NCBI RefSeq assembly: GCF_014932895.1 | Contig: NZ_JACYOF010000002.1 | Span: 682,001-746,000 of the forward strand | Length of the DNA: 64,000 nucleotides | Reading direction: 5' to 3' | DNA from: Bacillus thuringiensis | GTDB lineage: Bacteria; Bacillota; Bacilli; Bacillales; Bacillaceae_G | Part shown: positions 26,860 through 35,342 of the stretch, piece by piece | Position numbering within the stretch: the stretch's first letter is position 1 | How the letters are laid out: each line of letters begins with the position of its first letter | Position numbers and translations under genes: made by a program | Notes under the pieces: generated by a model | The model's database searches: none | Told to the model about the DNA's origin: nothing | What the model saw: only the letters and a program-made list of their open reading frames with translations

Positions 26860-27216
26860 TTAGTTTTTCATTAATTTGTTCCACTCATCTTCAAAGTTGC
26901 TATATGGTTTAGAACTTTCTGAAGCAGAATCAACAACTACATCTTTTTCTTTTTTCCACTCACGGTATCCATAGTATAAAACTGCTAATGCTGCGATACC
27001 GATTAATGCTGGTGAATGTGATAGGGCAATTGACAAGCCGATTAAACCGACAATACCCCAAGCTAACTTTCCAAAAAATGATTGTGCTCGCACAAATGAT
27101 TTGTAGCTCCAGTACACAACTCCTGCTCCAATTGCGAATCCTACAATACCAGCAAGACTACCAAGAGCAATTAAAGCCAAAATACCGGCTGCGATAAACG
27201 CTAGAAATTGTTTCAT
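26860..27216 (-). CDS. liaI: LiaI-type small membrane protein
   Basis: A 118-residue protein with a hydrophobic N-terminal two-thirds (helices at about 4-18, 20-38, 50-66 and 68-84) and an acidic C-terminal tail. It is first in the operon, 47 bp before liaH, the position and type of LiaI, the membrane anchor for LiaH. No liaG equivalent is present. The ribosome site gggagg precedes ATG 27216. Confidence 0.82.
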   Translation of the reverse strand: MKQFLAFIAAGILALIALGSLAGIVGFAIGAGVVYWSYKSFVRAQSFFGKLAWGIVGLIGLSIALSHSPALIGIAALAVLYYGYREWKKEKDVVVDSASESSKPYSNFEDEWNKLMKN

Positions 27217-27298
27217 CTTGTGCTTGCCTCCCTTCGATTTGATACTCTTATCTTAACTATTTTTTCATTTTTCCATAACGAGCTTAAGAACCGTTTTC

Positions 27299-27320
27299 GA
27301 CTCAGACTTAAGACCGAGAC
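27299..27320 (-). promoter_or_regulatory. candidate LiaR operator upstream of liaI
   Basis: GACTCAGACTTAAGACCGAGAC is an imperfect palindrome centred on CTTAAG, 83 bp before the liaI start. Its GACTCAGA/TCTGAGTC-type arms resemble the half-sites reported for LiaR/VraR. A second TTCTTAAGC lies closer to the gene at about 27282-27290. Confidence 0.5.
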
Positions 27321-27341
27321 GTATTCAGTCCTTCATAATAC

Positions 27342-27375
27342 AAAAAAACGTGCAGAGATATTCTCTGCACGTTTT
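27342..27375 (-). terminator. terminator after the NhaC-family transporter gene
   Basis: ACGTGCAGAGA / TCTCTGCACGT stem; on the minus strand it is followed by seven T residues. It isolates the transporter gene from the lia promoter. Confidence 0.92.
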
Positions 27376-27405
27376 CCGTTTCCAATCTTAATGCTTCATA
27401 TTAAA

Positions 27406-28746
27406 TTAAGCTGTTTTATGATACTCTTTTTTCTCAGCTACTTTCGAAAACTTCGGAAACCCAATCAAAATCGAAACTATCCCACATACCCCAACTAAAA
27501 TTGGATAAAAGGCATATGGTAACATTTCAACCGGAGATAAAGCCGCAAATCCTGCCGCGGTTAACATTTGAGCACCATACGGAATTAACCCTTGTACACA
27601 ACATGAGAATAAATCTAATACACTCGCTGATTTACGAGGATCAATTTCATATTGATCGGCAATGTTTTTCGCAAGCGGACCTGTAAAAATAATTGAAATT
27701 GTATTATTTGCTGTACATATATTCGTCATGCTCACTAATCCAGCAATCCCAAACTCCGCTCCTTTTTTCGAGCGAATATTACGAGTTAAAAGATTCATTA
27801 AATATTGAATACCGCCATTATATTGGATCAATTCAACCATACCACCAATTAAAATAGCAAGTAATACTAACTCCATCATGCCGCCCATTCCAGTCGTTAC
27901 ACTTTTAAAGAAGCTCTCTAGCGTGTAACTTCCATCTATAAATCCGATAACACCAGATAGTACAGTACCACCAGTTAATACAATGAGTACATTCCAACCA
28001 AGCAGCGCTGTAACAAGTACACCTGCATATGGCAAAATCTTCACCCAATCAAAAGTATGAGCTTTAATTTGTGTATCACTTCCTAAAGTTATTATTACTA
28101 ATAATACAATTGTAATAATAGCTGCTGGCAACACAATTAAAAAGTTCGTTTTAAACTTATCTTTCATTTCCGTTCCTTGTGAACGTACAGCTGCGATTGT
28201 TGTATCTGAAATAAATGATAAATTATCACCAAACATTGCCCCACCAACAACAGTAGCCATCGTAAGTGCAATTGGGATATCCGTTTGCCCACTAATACCT
28301 ACAGCAATCGGCGCTAACGCTGCAATTGTTCCCATTGAAGTTCCCATCGCTAATGAAATAAATGCACCTATAACAAAAATTCCAGCTACGATAAATCCTG
28401 GTGGCAAAATAGATAACGCTAAATTAACAGTTGAGTCTACTCCACCCATTCCTTTTGCTGTTTCAGAAAATGCACCTGCAAGAACAAAGATTAATACCAT
28501 AATCATAATATCCGGATTTCCTGCCCCTTTAGCAAATCGTTCTACTTTCACATTAAAACTTTCTTTACGATTCATCGCTAAAGCGATTCCGACAGCAATT
28601 GAAATCGCTACAAGTATCGGCAATTTATAAAAATCACCTGTAATAATTCCAGAACCAATAAATAGCGCCAAAAATATCCCAAGTGGTAATAAAGCTAAAC
28701 CATTTCCTCTCGTTTCTTTCAAAGTACCATCTCTCCCTAGTTTCAA
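27406..28746 (-). CDS. NhaC-superfamily transporter, probable methionine transporter
   Basis: A 446-residue membrane protein with about 11 segments and Na_H_antiporter-family motifs (MGTSMGTIAALAPIAVGI, GGAMFGDNLSFISDTTIA). Homology alone would suggest Na+/H+ antiport, but the gene is the only one behind a SAM riboswitch and its own terminator. That regulation points to sulfur amino acid uptake, as proposed for the NhaC-like MetT transporters found by comparative genomics. The substrate is therefore inferred from regulation. Confidence 0.85.
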   Translation of the reverse strand: MKLGRDGTLKETRGNGLALLPLGIFLALFIGSGIITGDFYKLPILVAISIAVGIALAMNRKESFNVKVERFAKGAGNPDIMIMVLIFVLAGAFSETAKGMGGVDSTVNLALSILPPGFIVAGIFVIGAFISLAMGTSMGTIAALAPIAVGISGQTDIPIALTMATVVGGAMFGDNLSFISDTTIAAVRSQGTEMKDKFKTNFLIVLPAAIITIVLLVIITLGSDTQIKAHTFDWVKILPYAGVLVTALLGWNVLIVLTGGTVLSGVIGFIDGSYTLESFFKSVTTGMGGMMELVLLAILIGGMVELIQYNGGIQYLMNLLTRNIRSKKGAEFGIAGLVSMTNICTANNTISIIFTGPLAKNIADQYEIDPRKSASVLDLFSCCVQGLIPYGAQMLTAAGFAALSPVEMLPYAFYPILVGVCGIVSILIGFPKFSKVAEKKEYHKTA

Positions 28747-28764
28747 CCTTTTCTAATGAATAAC

Positions 28765-28925
28765 AAAAGACCTCTTCCAACGAGAAGAGGTCTTATACAT
28801 CTATAAGAAACACTCTTCTCATCTTTCAAGCACATGCTTGCTGGATTTGGCACAGCACTCTAAAATCGAGTCCGCTGCCGAGGCATCGTAGGGCCAGTCC
28901 CTCCGCCTCTCTTTATAAGAAGGTT
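28765..28925 (-). promoter_or_regulatory. SAM-I riboswitch (S-box) before the NhaC-family gene
   Basis: On the minus strand: CTTATAAAGAGAGGCGGAGG, GACTGGCCCTACGATGCCTC, GGCAGC and the downstream GTGCTGTGCCAAATCC, AAGATGAGAAG strands reproduce the conserved S-box core (about 28813-28922). The terminator AAGACCTCTTC / GAAGAGGTCTT (28766-28794) with T residues follows. A promoter TTGACT (28988-28983), 17 bp, TAAAGT (28965-28960) lies upstream. High SAM should terminate transcription. Confidence 0.95.
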
Positions 28926-29041
28926 TCATATTTATTTTTCAATAATAATTTCTTTCCTAACTTTACTCGCTTACAAAACAAAAGTCAATTATTTTTTATA
29001 TAGATTTTTTTGGTAATTATACAAAAACGCGAATACACCAA

Positions 29042-29560
29042 TCATTTTAACTTTTCAATTTCTTTATCTAATATTGAAATCCAATAAAATTCTCCGTTTT
29101 TTATCGTCGCTACAATCCATTTTGTTATATGCCAAGCTAGTCCATATTCTTCCTTTGTAACATCTCCCATACTATAGGCATCCTCTAACTCGTCTTCATC
29201 CAATACGTAAATCTCACCGTTCGATAACAATACTACATCTAAATATAAATCATCAAAATAAGGTAAACCACGCTCGTCTATATTATATTCTTTCGTCACG
29301 TCAATATAATATTGCACTAAATTTTTCCGGTCATCTAACATAGCTGTAATCGCAAAGTTTTTCCCATCTATAAAATATTGCACCCATGTATACTTATCGT
29401 CTGCAATACAAACTTCTTCACCATCATATTTTTTATAACTAGGTTCTCTCACTTTTTTTATATCTAATATTCCAAGCATCCCATCTTCTACTTGCTTGAC
29501 TATATAATCTTTTTCTATTAATCGCTTCCATGAGGAACCGTCACCATATTTACGTTTCAT
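29042..29560 (-). CDS. DUF402 family protein
   Basis: A 172-residue protein of the YgaC/DUF402 family: WVQYFIDGKNFAITAMLDD followed by the acidic YFDDLYLDVVLL and EIYVLDEDELEDA motifs. Members are metal-binding nucleoside-diphosphate phosphatase-like proteins. Monocistronic; it follows the glutamate symporter gene on the same strand, separated by a terminator. Confidence 0.88.
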   Translation of the reverse strand: MKRKYGDGSSWKRLIEKDYIVKQVEDGMLGILDIKKVREPSYKKYDGEEVCIADDKYTWVQYFIDGKNFAITAMLDDRKNLVQYYIDVTKEYNIDERGLPYFDDLYLDVVLLSNGEIYVLDEDELEDAYSMGDVTKEEYGLAWHITKWIVATIKNGEFYWISILDKEIEKLK

Positions 29561-29584
29561 TACGCCTGCTCCTTTTCTATATAG

Positions 29585-29613
29585 AGAAAAGCCCCCACAT
29601 ATTATGTGAGAGC
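29585..29613 (-). terminator. terminator after the dicarboxylate/glutamate symporter gene
   Basis: On the minus strand GCTCTCACAT / ATGTGGGGGC followed by TTTTC, 15 bp after the stop codon at 29629. Confidence 0.85.
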
Positions 29614-29628
29614 TTGTTCAAATTATAA

Positions 29629-30933
29629 TTAAGCTGCTTGTTTATTAGAAATTTCTTTCAAATAAGCTTGTCCTTTTTCAGCGTCATATTGACCTTCCCA
29701 CTTAGACATAACTACAGCTGCTAAAGAGTTACCTACAACGTTAACTGCTGTACGAGCCATATCTAAAATACGGTCAATACCTGCAATAAATGCTAAACCT
29801 TCAGCTGGAATACCTACAGTACCAAGTGTCGCCAATAATACTACGAATGATACGCCAGGCACACCCGCAATACCTTTTGATGTAACCATTAACACAAGTA
29901 ATAATGTAATTTGTTGTGTAATGGATAAATCAATACCGTACATTTGAGCTAAGAAAAGAGCTGCAATCGCTTGATATAAAGTCGATCCATCTAAGTTAAA
30001 TGAATAACCTGTCGGAATAACGAAAGATGTAATTGCTTTCGGGCAACCGAATTTCTCCATTTTTTCCATGATTTTCGGTAAAACCGTTTCTGAACTTGCT
30101 GTAGAGTATGCTAAGATCAGTTCGTCTTTTAAAATCTTAAAGAATTGGAAAATGTTAATTCCAAATATTTTCGCTGTAAGTCCCAATACGACTACAACGA
30201 AGAAAATCATTGCCCCATACACGACAATTAGTAATTTTCCTAACGGAATTAATGAAGCTAGTCCAAATGTAGAAACTGTAACACCAATTAATGCAAATAC
30301 ACCAAATGGCGCAAATTTCATAACTTGGTTCGTTACGTAAAACATCGCATCGGCTACACCTTGGAAAAATTGCATAACCGGCTTTCCTCTTTCACCAATT
30401 GCCGCTACACCTAAACCAAATAATACAGAGAAGAAAATAATAGCAAGCATATCTCCTTCAGCTAATGATTTCATAATATTCGTCGGCACAATGTTTACAA
30501 ATGTATCCGCAAACGAATGACTTTGTACTTGCTCTGTTGTGGCTGTATATTTCGAAATATCTGTCTTTGTTAACTGGTCCATATTTACGCCTTTTCCTGG
30601 TTGGAAAATATTCGCTACCAATAGACCAACAACAATCGCAATCGTTGTAATAATTTCAAAGTAAATAATTGTCTTTCCGCCTAGTCGACCTAGTTTTTTA
30701 ACATCGCCAACACCAGCAACCCCAACAACAATACTTGCTACAACAATCGGCACAACGATCATTTTAATTAATCGGATAAAAATATCACCAATTGGTTGTA
30801 AATAGCTCACTACTGCTGGATTGCCAAAGAAAATCGCCCCAACTGCAATACCAAGTGCAAGTCCTATTAAAATTTGCCATGCAAGTCCTATCCTTTTCAT
30901 ACTTGCTGCAACCCCCTTCTTAGATGCATTCAC
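29629..30933 (-). CDS. sodium or proton:glutamate/aspartate-type symporter
   Basis: A 434-residue DAACS-family transporter (GltP/GltT/DctA). Visible motifs are the serine-rich STASSETVLP re-entrant loop, SFNLDGSTLYQA and VTSKGIAGVPGVSFVVL. It imports acidic amino acids or C4-dicarboxylates; the two cannot be separated here. The start is uncertain: GTG 30933 follows gaaggg closely, while an ATG 33 bp further in is 11 nt from GGGGG. Confidence 0.93.
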   Translation of the reverse strand: MNASKKGVAASMKRIGLAWQILIGLALGIAVGAIFFGNPAVVSYLQPIGDIFIRLIKMIVVPIVVASIVVGVAGVGDVKKLGRLGGKTIIYFEIITTIAIVVGLLVANIFQPGKGVNMDQLTKTDISKYTATTEQVQSHSFADTFVNIVPTNIMKSLAEGDMLAIIFFSVLFGLGVAAIGERGKPVMQFFQGVADAMFYVTNQVMKFAPFGVFALIGVTVSTFGLASLIPLGKLLIVVYGAMIFFVVVVLGLTAKIFGINIFQFFKILKDELILAYSTASSETVLPKIMEKMEKFGCPKAITSFVIPTGYSFNLDGSTLYQAIAALFLAQMYGIDLSITQQITLLLVLMVTSKGIAGVPGVSFVVLLATLGTVGIPAEGLAFIAGIDRILDMARTAVNVVGNSLAAVVMSKWEGQYDAEKGQAYLKEISNKQAA

Positions 30934-30960
30934 TCTGCCCTTCTCTCGTTCTATGAAACT

Positions 30961-31393
30961 AAGAAATTAAGAGTATTACATATTATTCGACAATTCACTA
31001 CATTTTGTCCCTGTTAAAAATCATAAATCAAAAATTTAAATCTGACAACAAAATAAGTTTGCCCGAACGCAAATAATTTTCTTGACAAAAATAAACCCCA
31101 TGTCAGAAAACCTCACATGAGAACGATTCCTCATCAGTGTTTTATTGCGCTCCCAAATAATATTTCACTACATAAAACACCCTCTTTTTTCCTTTTTATT
31201 ACAATAAAACCCCAAAGCACATCCTTGTTGCACGCATAAAAAAATGTAACCATCATGACAATTAAGGTTAAAAAATGATAAATTCCGACAAAACTTAGCA
31301 ATTTTATAAAATTTTCTTTACATTATGATTACAACGATAGACACCCTTCTTCTTATGATATATAACATTCATAGGGAAAGGAGCCAGACAACA
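30961..31393. other. intergenic region without recognised gene
   Basis: About 430 bp of AT-rich sequence between the symporter gene and the M23 peptidase gene, which are divergent. It must hold both promoters; I found no ORF with a ribosome site, riboswitch core or long inverted repeat in it. Confidence 0.6.
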
Positions 31394-32656
31394 ATGAAAA
31401 AGAAATTTGCGGCGTTTAGTGTTTTAGCAGCAGGAACGATTTTTGCTTCCCCGTTACTTTCACCCGTATACGCTGAAACGAATCAAGATAAATTATCTAA
31501 TATACAATCAGAATTAGATGGCAAACAAAATGACTTACAAAATAAATCAGCTGAGAAAGAACAAATAGAAAAAGAAATCCAAGAATTACAAAAGAAAATC
31601 GACGAATTAACTACTTCTATTAATAAAAACGAGGCTGAATTAAACGATACAAAAAAAGAAATTAGCAAAACACAACAAGTAATTGCTGACAAAAAGAAAC
31701 ATATAGAACAATTACAAACAAATATAGATACACGTCAGGAAGTTATTAAACAACGATTACAATCTATGCAAGAAAAACCACGTACAAATATCATTACAGA
31801 AGTATTAACAAACTCTGCAAACATTGCTGATCTTGTTGATAATATGTACTCCGTAAGTTTAATATTAAACAACGATACAGATATTGTGAAAAAACAAACA
31901 ACTGATCAAAATGCTGTGACGAAAGAAAAAGAGGCTGTTGAGAAAAAAGAGCAACTACTAAAAGAAGCTGAACAAAAATCAGTACAAAAACAACAAGAAT
32001 TACAAACAAATCAGCAACAGCAACAAACACTTATTAACGATCTACATACAAAAGTAGCAAAAGTAGATTCAGAGATTGAAGGATTAGAAGAATCAAAAGG
32101 CATCTTAGAAAACCAGCGTCAAGCTGTTCAAAAAGCAATTGAAGAAGAAAAACGTGCAGAAGAGGCTCGAAAAGCAGAAGAAGCCCGCAAGGCAGAAGAA
32201 GCTCGAAAACAAGCTACTACACCAGCACAAGCCGCACCAACACCACATGATACAAATGTCGGCGGATTTATTAAACCAGCAGCTGGATCAAAAACTTCTG
32301 GATTTGGCGCGCGTTCTTTAGATAACCATAAAGGAATTGACATTGCCGCTTCGGGAACGGTTCCAATTATTGCTGCTGCAGATGGCGTTGTTATTCGCTC
32401 GGAATTATCATCAAGTTACGGAAACGTTGTATATTTGTCACACCGTATAAACGGAAAAACATATACAACAGTATACGCTCATATGAGCAGTCGTTCTGTA
32501 TCGAATGGACAAACTGTAAAACAAGGCGATCAACTTGGGTTCATGGGAAATACTGGTCAATCATACGGACAACATTTACACTTTGAACTTCACCTTGGGG
32601 AATGGAATGTCGGTAAGACAAACGCAGTTGATCCATCTCCTTATATCGGATTATAA
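31394..32656 (+). CDS. secreted coiled-coil M23 peptidase
   Basis: A 420-residue exported cell-wall hydrolase. Signal peptide cleaved near VYA-ET (about residue 27), then a coiled-coil domain of about 230 residues with many Q/K/E heptads (PcsB/EnvC-like), a low-complexity linker of repeated RKAEEA units, and a C-terminal M23 endopeptidase domain with HKGIDIAA and HLHFELH zinc motifs. ATG 31394 follows aaaggag; the longer ORF start lacks a site. The coiled coil suggests control by a membrane partner such as FtsEX. Confidence 0.92.
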   Translation: MKKKFAAFSVLAAGTIFASPLLSPVYAETNQDKLSNIQSELDGKQNDLQNKSAEKEQIEKEIQELQKKIDELTTSINKNEAELNDTKKEISKTQQVIADKKKHIEQLQTNIDTRQEVIKQRLQSMQEKPRTNIITEVLTNSANIADLVDNMYSVSLILNNDTDIVKKQTTDQNAVTKEKEAVEKKEQLLKEAEQKSVQKQQELQTNQQQQQTLINDLHTKVAKVDSEIEGLEESKGILENQRQAVQKAIEEEKRAEEARKAEEARKAEEARKQATTPAQAAPTPHDTNVGGFIKPAAGSKTSGFGARSLDNHKGIDIAASGTVPIIAAADGVVIRSELSSSYGNVVYLSHRINGKTYTTVYAHMSSRSVSNGQTVKQGDQLGFMGNTGQSYGQHLHFELHLGEWNVGKTNAVDPSPYIGL

Positions 32657-32686
32657 AAAACTCGGTGCATACCGAGTTTTTTTATT
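32655..32686 (+). terminator. terminator after the M23 peptidase gene
   Basis: AAACTCGGT / ACCGAGTTT stem with T tract. Confidence 0.9.
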
Positions 32687-32698
32687 TACACTTCACAC

Positions 32699-32740
32699 AC
32701 TATAGGCATTCCACATAGACTATAACTAAATGCCTATAGT
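32699..32740. repeat. perfect 12-bp inverted repeat in the 5' region of a small gene
   Basis: ACTATAGGCATT (32699-32710) and AATGCCTATAGT (32729-32740) are exact reverse complements with 18 bp between. No T tract follows, so it is not an ordinary terminator. It ends 5 bp before the ribosome site of the 54-residue gene. Confidence 0.8.
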
Positions 32741-32757
32741 TTACGGGGTGATCAAAT

Positions 32758-32922
32758 ATGAATACACAATTACAACAAAAAATAGAAGAAGCTAGAGAAA
32801 CATACATCGGCCGACTATTTACATTTGGCGGCTCAGTGTTATTTTTAATCGGTTCATTCATCGCAGTCGTTACAGCCTATAAAGCATATAATCGTCTATT
32901 ACATTCATCAACATCAACATAA
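32758..32922 (+). CDS. 54-residue membrane protein
   Basis: ATG 32758 preceded by ggggtgatc. The protein begins MNTQLQQKIEEARETYIGRL, has one hydrophobic helix (about residues 21-41) and a short polar tail ending SSTST. A bidirectional terminator follows directly at the stop codon. Function unknown; below usual ORF length limits but well formed. Confidence 0.75.
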   Translation: MNTQLQQKIEEARETYIGRLFTFGGSVLFLIGSFIAVVTAYKAYNRLLHSSTST

Positions 32923-32950
32923 AAAAGACGGGAGATCCCCGTCTTTTTTA
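32921..32950. terminator. bidirectional terminator
   Basis: AAAAAAGACGGG / CCCCGTCTTTTTT between the small gene and the convergent transporter gene. Confidence 0.92.
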
Positions 32951-34306
32951 TGCGAACATTTTAAATACGCCTATCGCATTTAAAAATACGATAATTACAG
33001 TTACTGGAATGATGTAACGAAGTAAGAAGAACCAAATGTTAAATAACGTTTTTCCTTTCGTTTCCGTAACTTCTAATTCTTTCATTAATAACTCTTTACT
33101 CATTTTATTTGGAACAAATAGTGAAATAGCTAGTACTCCTAGCGGCAGCAATACGTTACTTACCGAGAAGTCGACTAAGTCAAAGAATGTTTTCCCAAAT
33201 ATTTTCACATCACTCATTACCCCAAATGATAACGCTGATGGAATTCCAACTGCAAAAATAAGAATACCAATTAATAATGATGCTGAAGGGCGCTTCTTCA
33301 CATTATCTTTCGCAACAGATGCTACTACAATTTCAAGCATTGAAATCGCAGATGTTAAAGTCGCAAAGAAGAATAACACTAAAAACATAATAAAGAAAAA
33401 TTGTCCAAATGGTATTTTTGCAAATACAGCAGGAAGGACGATAAACAGGAGTCCTGGTCCTTCAGTCGGTTTAACTCCTAATGCGAAAATCGCTGGGAAA
33501 ATCGCTAATCCTGCAAGTACTGTAATAAAAATAGTTAAACTTACAATAGATGTTGCTGATTTCGCTAAATGTTCTTCTTTCTTTAAATACGAACTATACG
33601 TTACCATTACTGAGGCACCTACTGTTAATGAAAAGAAAGATTGTCCCATCGCGTATAAAATCGTATCTGCTGTAAGCTTTGAAAAATCAGGTTTTAAGAA
33701 GAACTCTACTCCAGCAAAAGCACCATCAAGTGTTAACGCACGAATAATGATAGCAATAAACAAAATAAATAATAGCGGCATCATATACTTACTTGCTTTT
33801 TCTATACCTTTCTCTACACCTTTACTTACAACAAAAATAGTACAAAGCATAAAGATAAATTGCGCCCCAATCGCACTTAGCGGATTTGAAATTGTTTCAC
33901 CAAACAATTTCCCATAATCAACTACTCCGTTCCAGAAGCTACCTGTGACACTATAGTATAAATAAAGTAAAATCCATCCACCTACAACACTATAGAAAGA
34001 GAGTACACTAAAACAAGTAACAACTCCCATACGACCAATCCAAGGATATACTTTACTATTTGGCACTAGTACTTTATAAGCGGTAACCGCCTCTTTTTGC
34101 GTGCTACGTCCAATAACAAATTCTGCTAGTAATAGCGGCATCCCAATAAATAAAGTTAATAGTAAGAAGACTAGGAAGAATGCGCCTCCCCCGCCATTAC
34201 CTGCAACATATGGAAATTTCCATATCGCACCAAGACCTACTGCGGCTCCGGCTGCTGCGAGTACAAAGCCTATTTTCGAAGTCCATTGCTGTGTTTCTTT
34301 CATCAT
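32948..34306 (-). CDS. sodium-dependent amino acid transporter (NSS family), probable tryptophan carrier
   Basis: A 452-residue neurotransmitter:sodium symporter-family protein with about 11-12 membrane helices. The first helix carries LAAAGAAVGLGAIWKFPY, the sodium and substrate site of bacterial NSS transporters, and the NGGGGAFF motif follows. Regulation by a T-box with a UGG specifier points to tryptophan as substrate. The gene may start at the second ATG (34303), 8 nt from ggag. Confidence 0.92.
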   Translation of the reverse strand: MMKETQQWTSKIGFVLAAAGAAVGLGAIWKFPYVAGNGGGGAFFLVFLLLTLFIGMPLLLAEFVIGRSTQKEAVTAYKVLVPNSKVYPWIGRMGVVTCFSVLSFYSVVGGWILLYLYYSVTGSFWNGVVDYGKLFGETISNPLSAIGAQFIFMLCTIFVVSKGVEKGIEKASKYMMPLLFILFIAIIIRALTLDGAFAGVEFFLKPDFSKLTADTILYAMGQSFFSLTVGASVMVTYSSYLKKEEHLAKSATSIVSLTIFITVLAGLAIFPAIFALGVKPTEGPGLLFIVLPAVFAKIPFGQFFFIMFLVLFFFATLTSAISMLEIVVASVAKDNVKKRPSASLLIGILIFAVGIPSALSFGVMSDVKIFGKTFFDLVDFSVSNVLLPLGVLAISLFVPNKMSKELLMKELEVTETKGKTLFNIWFFLLRYIIPVTVIIVFLNAIGVFKMFA

Positions 34307-34389
34307 AATTTCTCCTTTTCTGAATATTTAAACTTTTACTAATTATACACTTTCATTTCATACTCGCACACCTCCTTTAGAAAATAAAA

Positions 34390-34676
34390 AAGTCCCCTAC
34401 ACGCAAATATGCATGTAGAGGACGATATATGTAATGTAAATACCGTGGTACCACCTCAATTGGATTGATAAATCCCACTTGTTCAAGTACAGGAATAATT
34501 CCGATACTCTATCCTTTTAACGGCGGAACCCGGGTTGCCTACTACAATGTTCAACATACCTCTCGCAAGCCCATTCTGTATATTTTATCGTGCCGGGCTC
34601 ACACCTTATCCCCAGCTCTCTGAACGCATCAAATATACGTACTCTTCTTGCTCATCGATTTCATCTATTGAAGTTA
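34390..34676 (-). promoter_or_regulatory. T-box riboswitch, tryptophan specifier
   Basis: On the minus strand: Stem I with GCAAG...AGAGTA and returning CTTGC; the specifier loop GAA-TGG-G puts UGG at 34573-34571. The T-box core AGGTGGTACCACGG lies at 34456-34443, followed by the terminator GTCCTCTACATGC / GCGTGTAGGGGAC (34423-34391) with T residues. Uncharged tRNA-Trp should switch on the NSS transporter gene 85 bp downstream. Confidence 0.93.
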
Positions 34677-34682
34677 CTTGTG

Positions 34683-34711
34683 ATTATAAATTATATTTTT
34701 ATATTTGTAAA
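34683..34711 (-). promoter_or_regulatory. sigma-A promoter of the Trp T-box transcript
   Basis: On the minus strand TTTACA (34711-34706), a 17-bp spacer and a perfect TATAAT (34688-34683). It sits only 8 bp behind the sirC stop codon. Confidence 0.85.
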
Positions 34712-34718
34712 GCGCAAT

Positions 34719-35342
34719 TTACCTTTTATTTTTTAGAACTCTCTCCTCTAATTCTTGTAAAAACCGTTCTCTTTTTTCCTCATTTTGCACATATGCTGAT
34801 TTCAATACTTCTTGTAGTAATATATGCCGTTCTTTCTTTTCTAACTGTAAGTCTTTTAACTTCACCCTTACTTCATATAAAAAATCTAAATACATTTCGT
34901 ATGTTTCATCGTATTTATTCGCGATATCATCTCGAATTTTTTTTGCGAGCTTTGGACTTGCTCCTCCGGTAGAAACCGCTATATTAAGCAATCCACGATG
35001 AATCACTGCTGGAAAGTGAACATTACCACTTTCCGGGTTCGTGATAATATTTACCAATTGATTCTTTGTAGCATCTTCAGCAACCTGTTCATTTAATGCG
35101 GAATCACTACTCGCTGCAACAACTAAAAACGCACCTTGAATATCACTTTTTTCATACTCTCTTTGATACCAACGAATTTTTTTCTCCTCCACAAGTTTCA
35201 CTAAATTTGCATCTAATTCTGGACTTACTACTACTATATCCGCACCTTGTTTTAGTAGAGGAATTATTTTAAATCCCGCAACTTTTCCTCCGCCGATGAC
35301 AACAACACGTTTCTTATTAATTCGCACTGTAAGTGGATACAT
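34719..35342 (-). CDS. sirC: precorrin-2 dehydrogenase SirC
   Basis: A 207-residue NAD-dependent dehydrogenase of siroheme synthesis (YlnF type): N-terminal Rossmann motif VVVIGGGKVAGFK, then NIITNPESGNVHFPAVIHRG and AVSTGGASPKLAKKIRDDI. It oxidises precorrin-2 to sirohydrochlorin. The gene is the last of the sulfate-assimilation operon and its start lies inside the 3' end of sirB (26-bp overlap). Confidence 0.93.
   Translation of the reverse strand: MYPLTVRINKKRVVVIGGGKVAGFKIIPLLKQGADIVVVSPELDANLVKLVEEKKIRWYQREYEKSDIQGAFLVVAASSDSALNEQVAEDATKNQLVNIITNPESGNVHFPAVIHRGLLNIAVSTGGASPKLAKKIRDDIANKYDETYEMYLDFLYEVRVKLKDLQLEKKERHILLQEVLKSAYVQNEEKRERFLQELEERVLKNKR

Noticed and set aside
31082-31110. 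TTGACA at 31082 as promoter of the M23 peptidase gene
   Set aside because: No acceptable -10 at 16-18 bp and about 300 bp from the gene.
33036-33917. 293-codon open frame antisense to the NSS transporter gene
   Set aside because: No ribosome site; the composition is the mirror of a membrane protein gene, and the minus-strand gene has clear family motifs.
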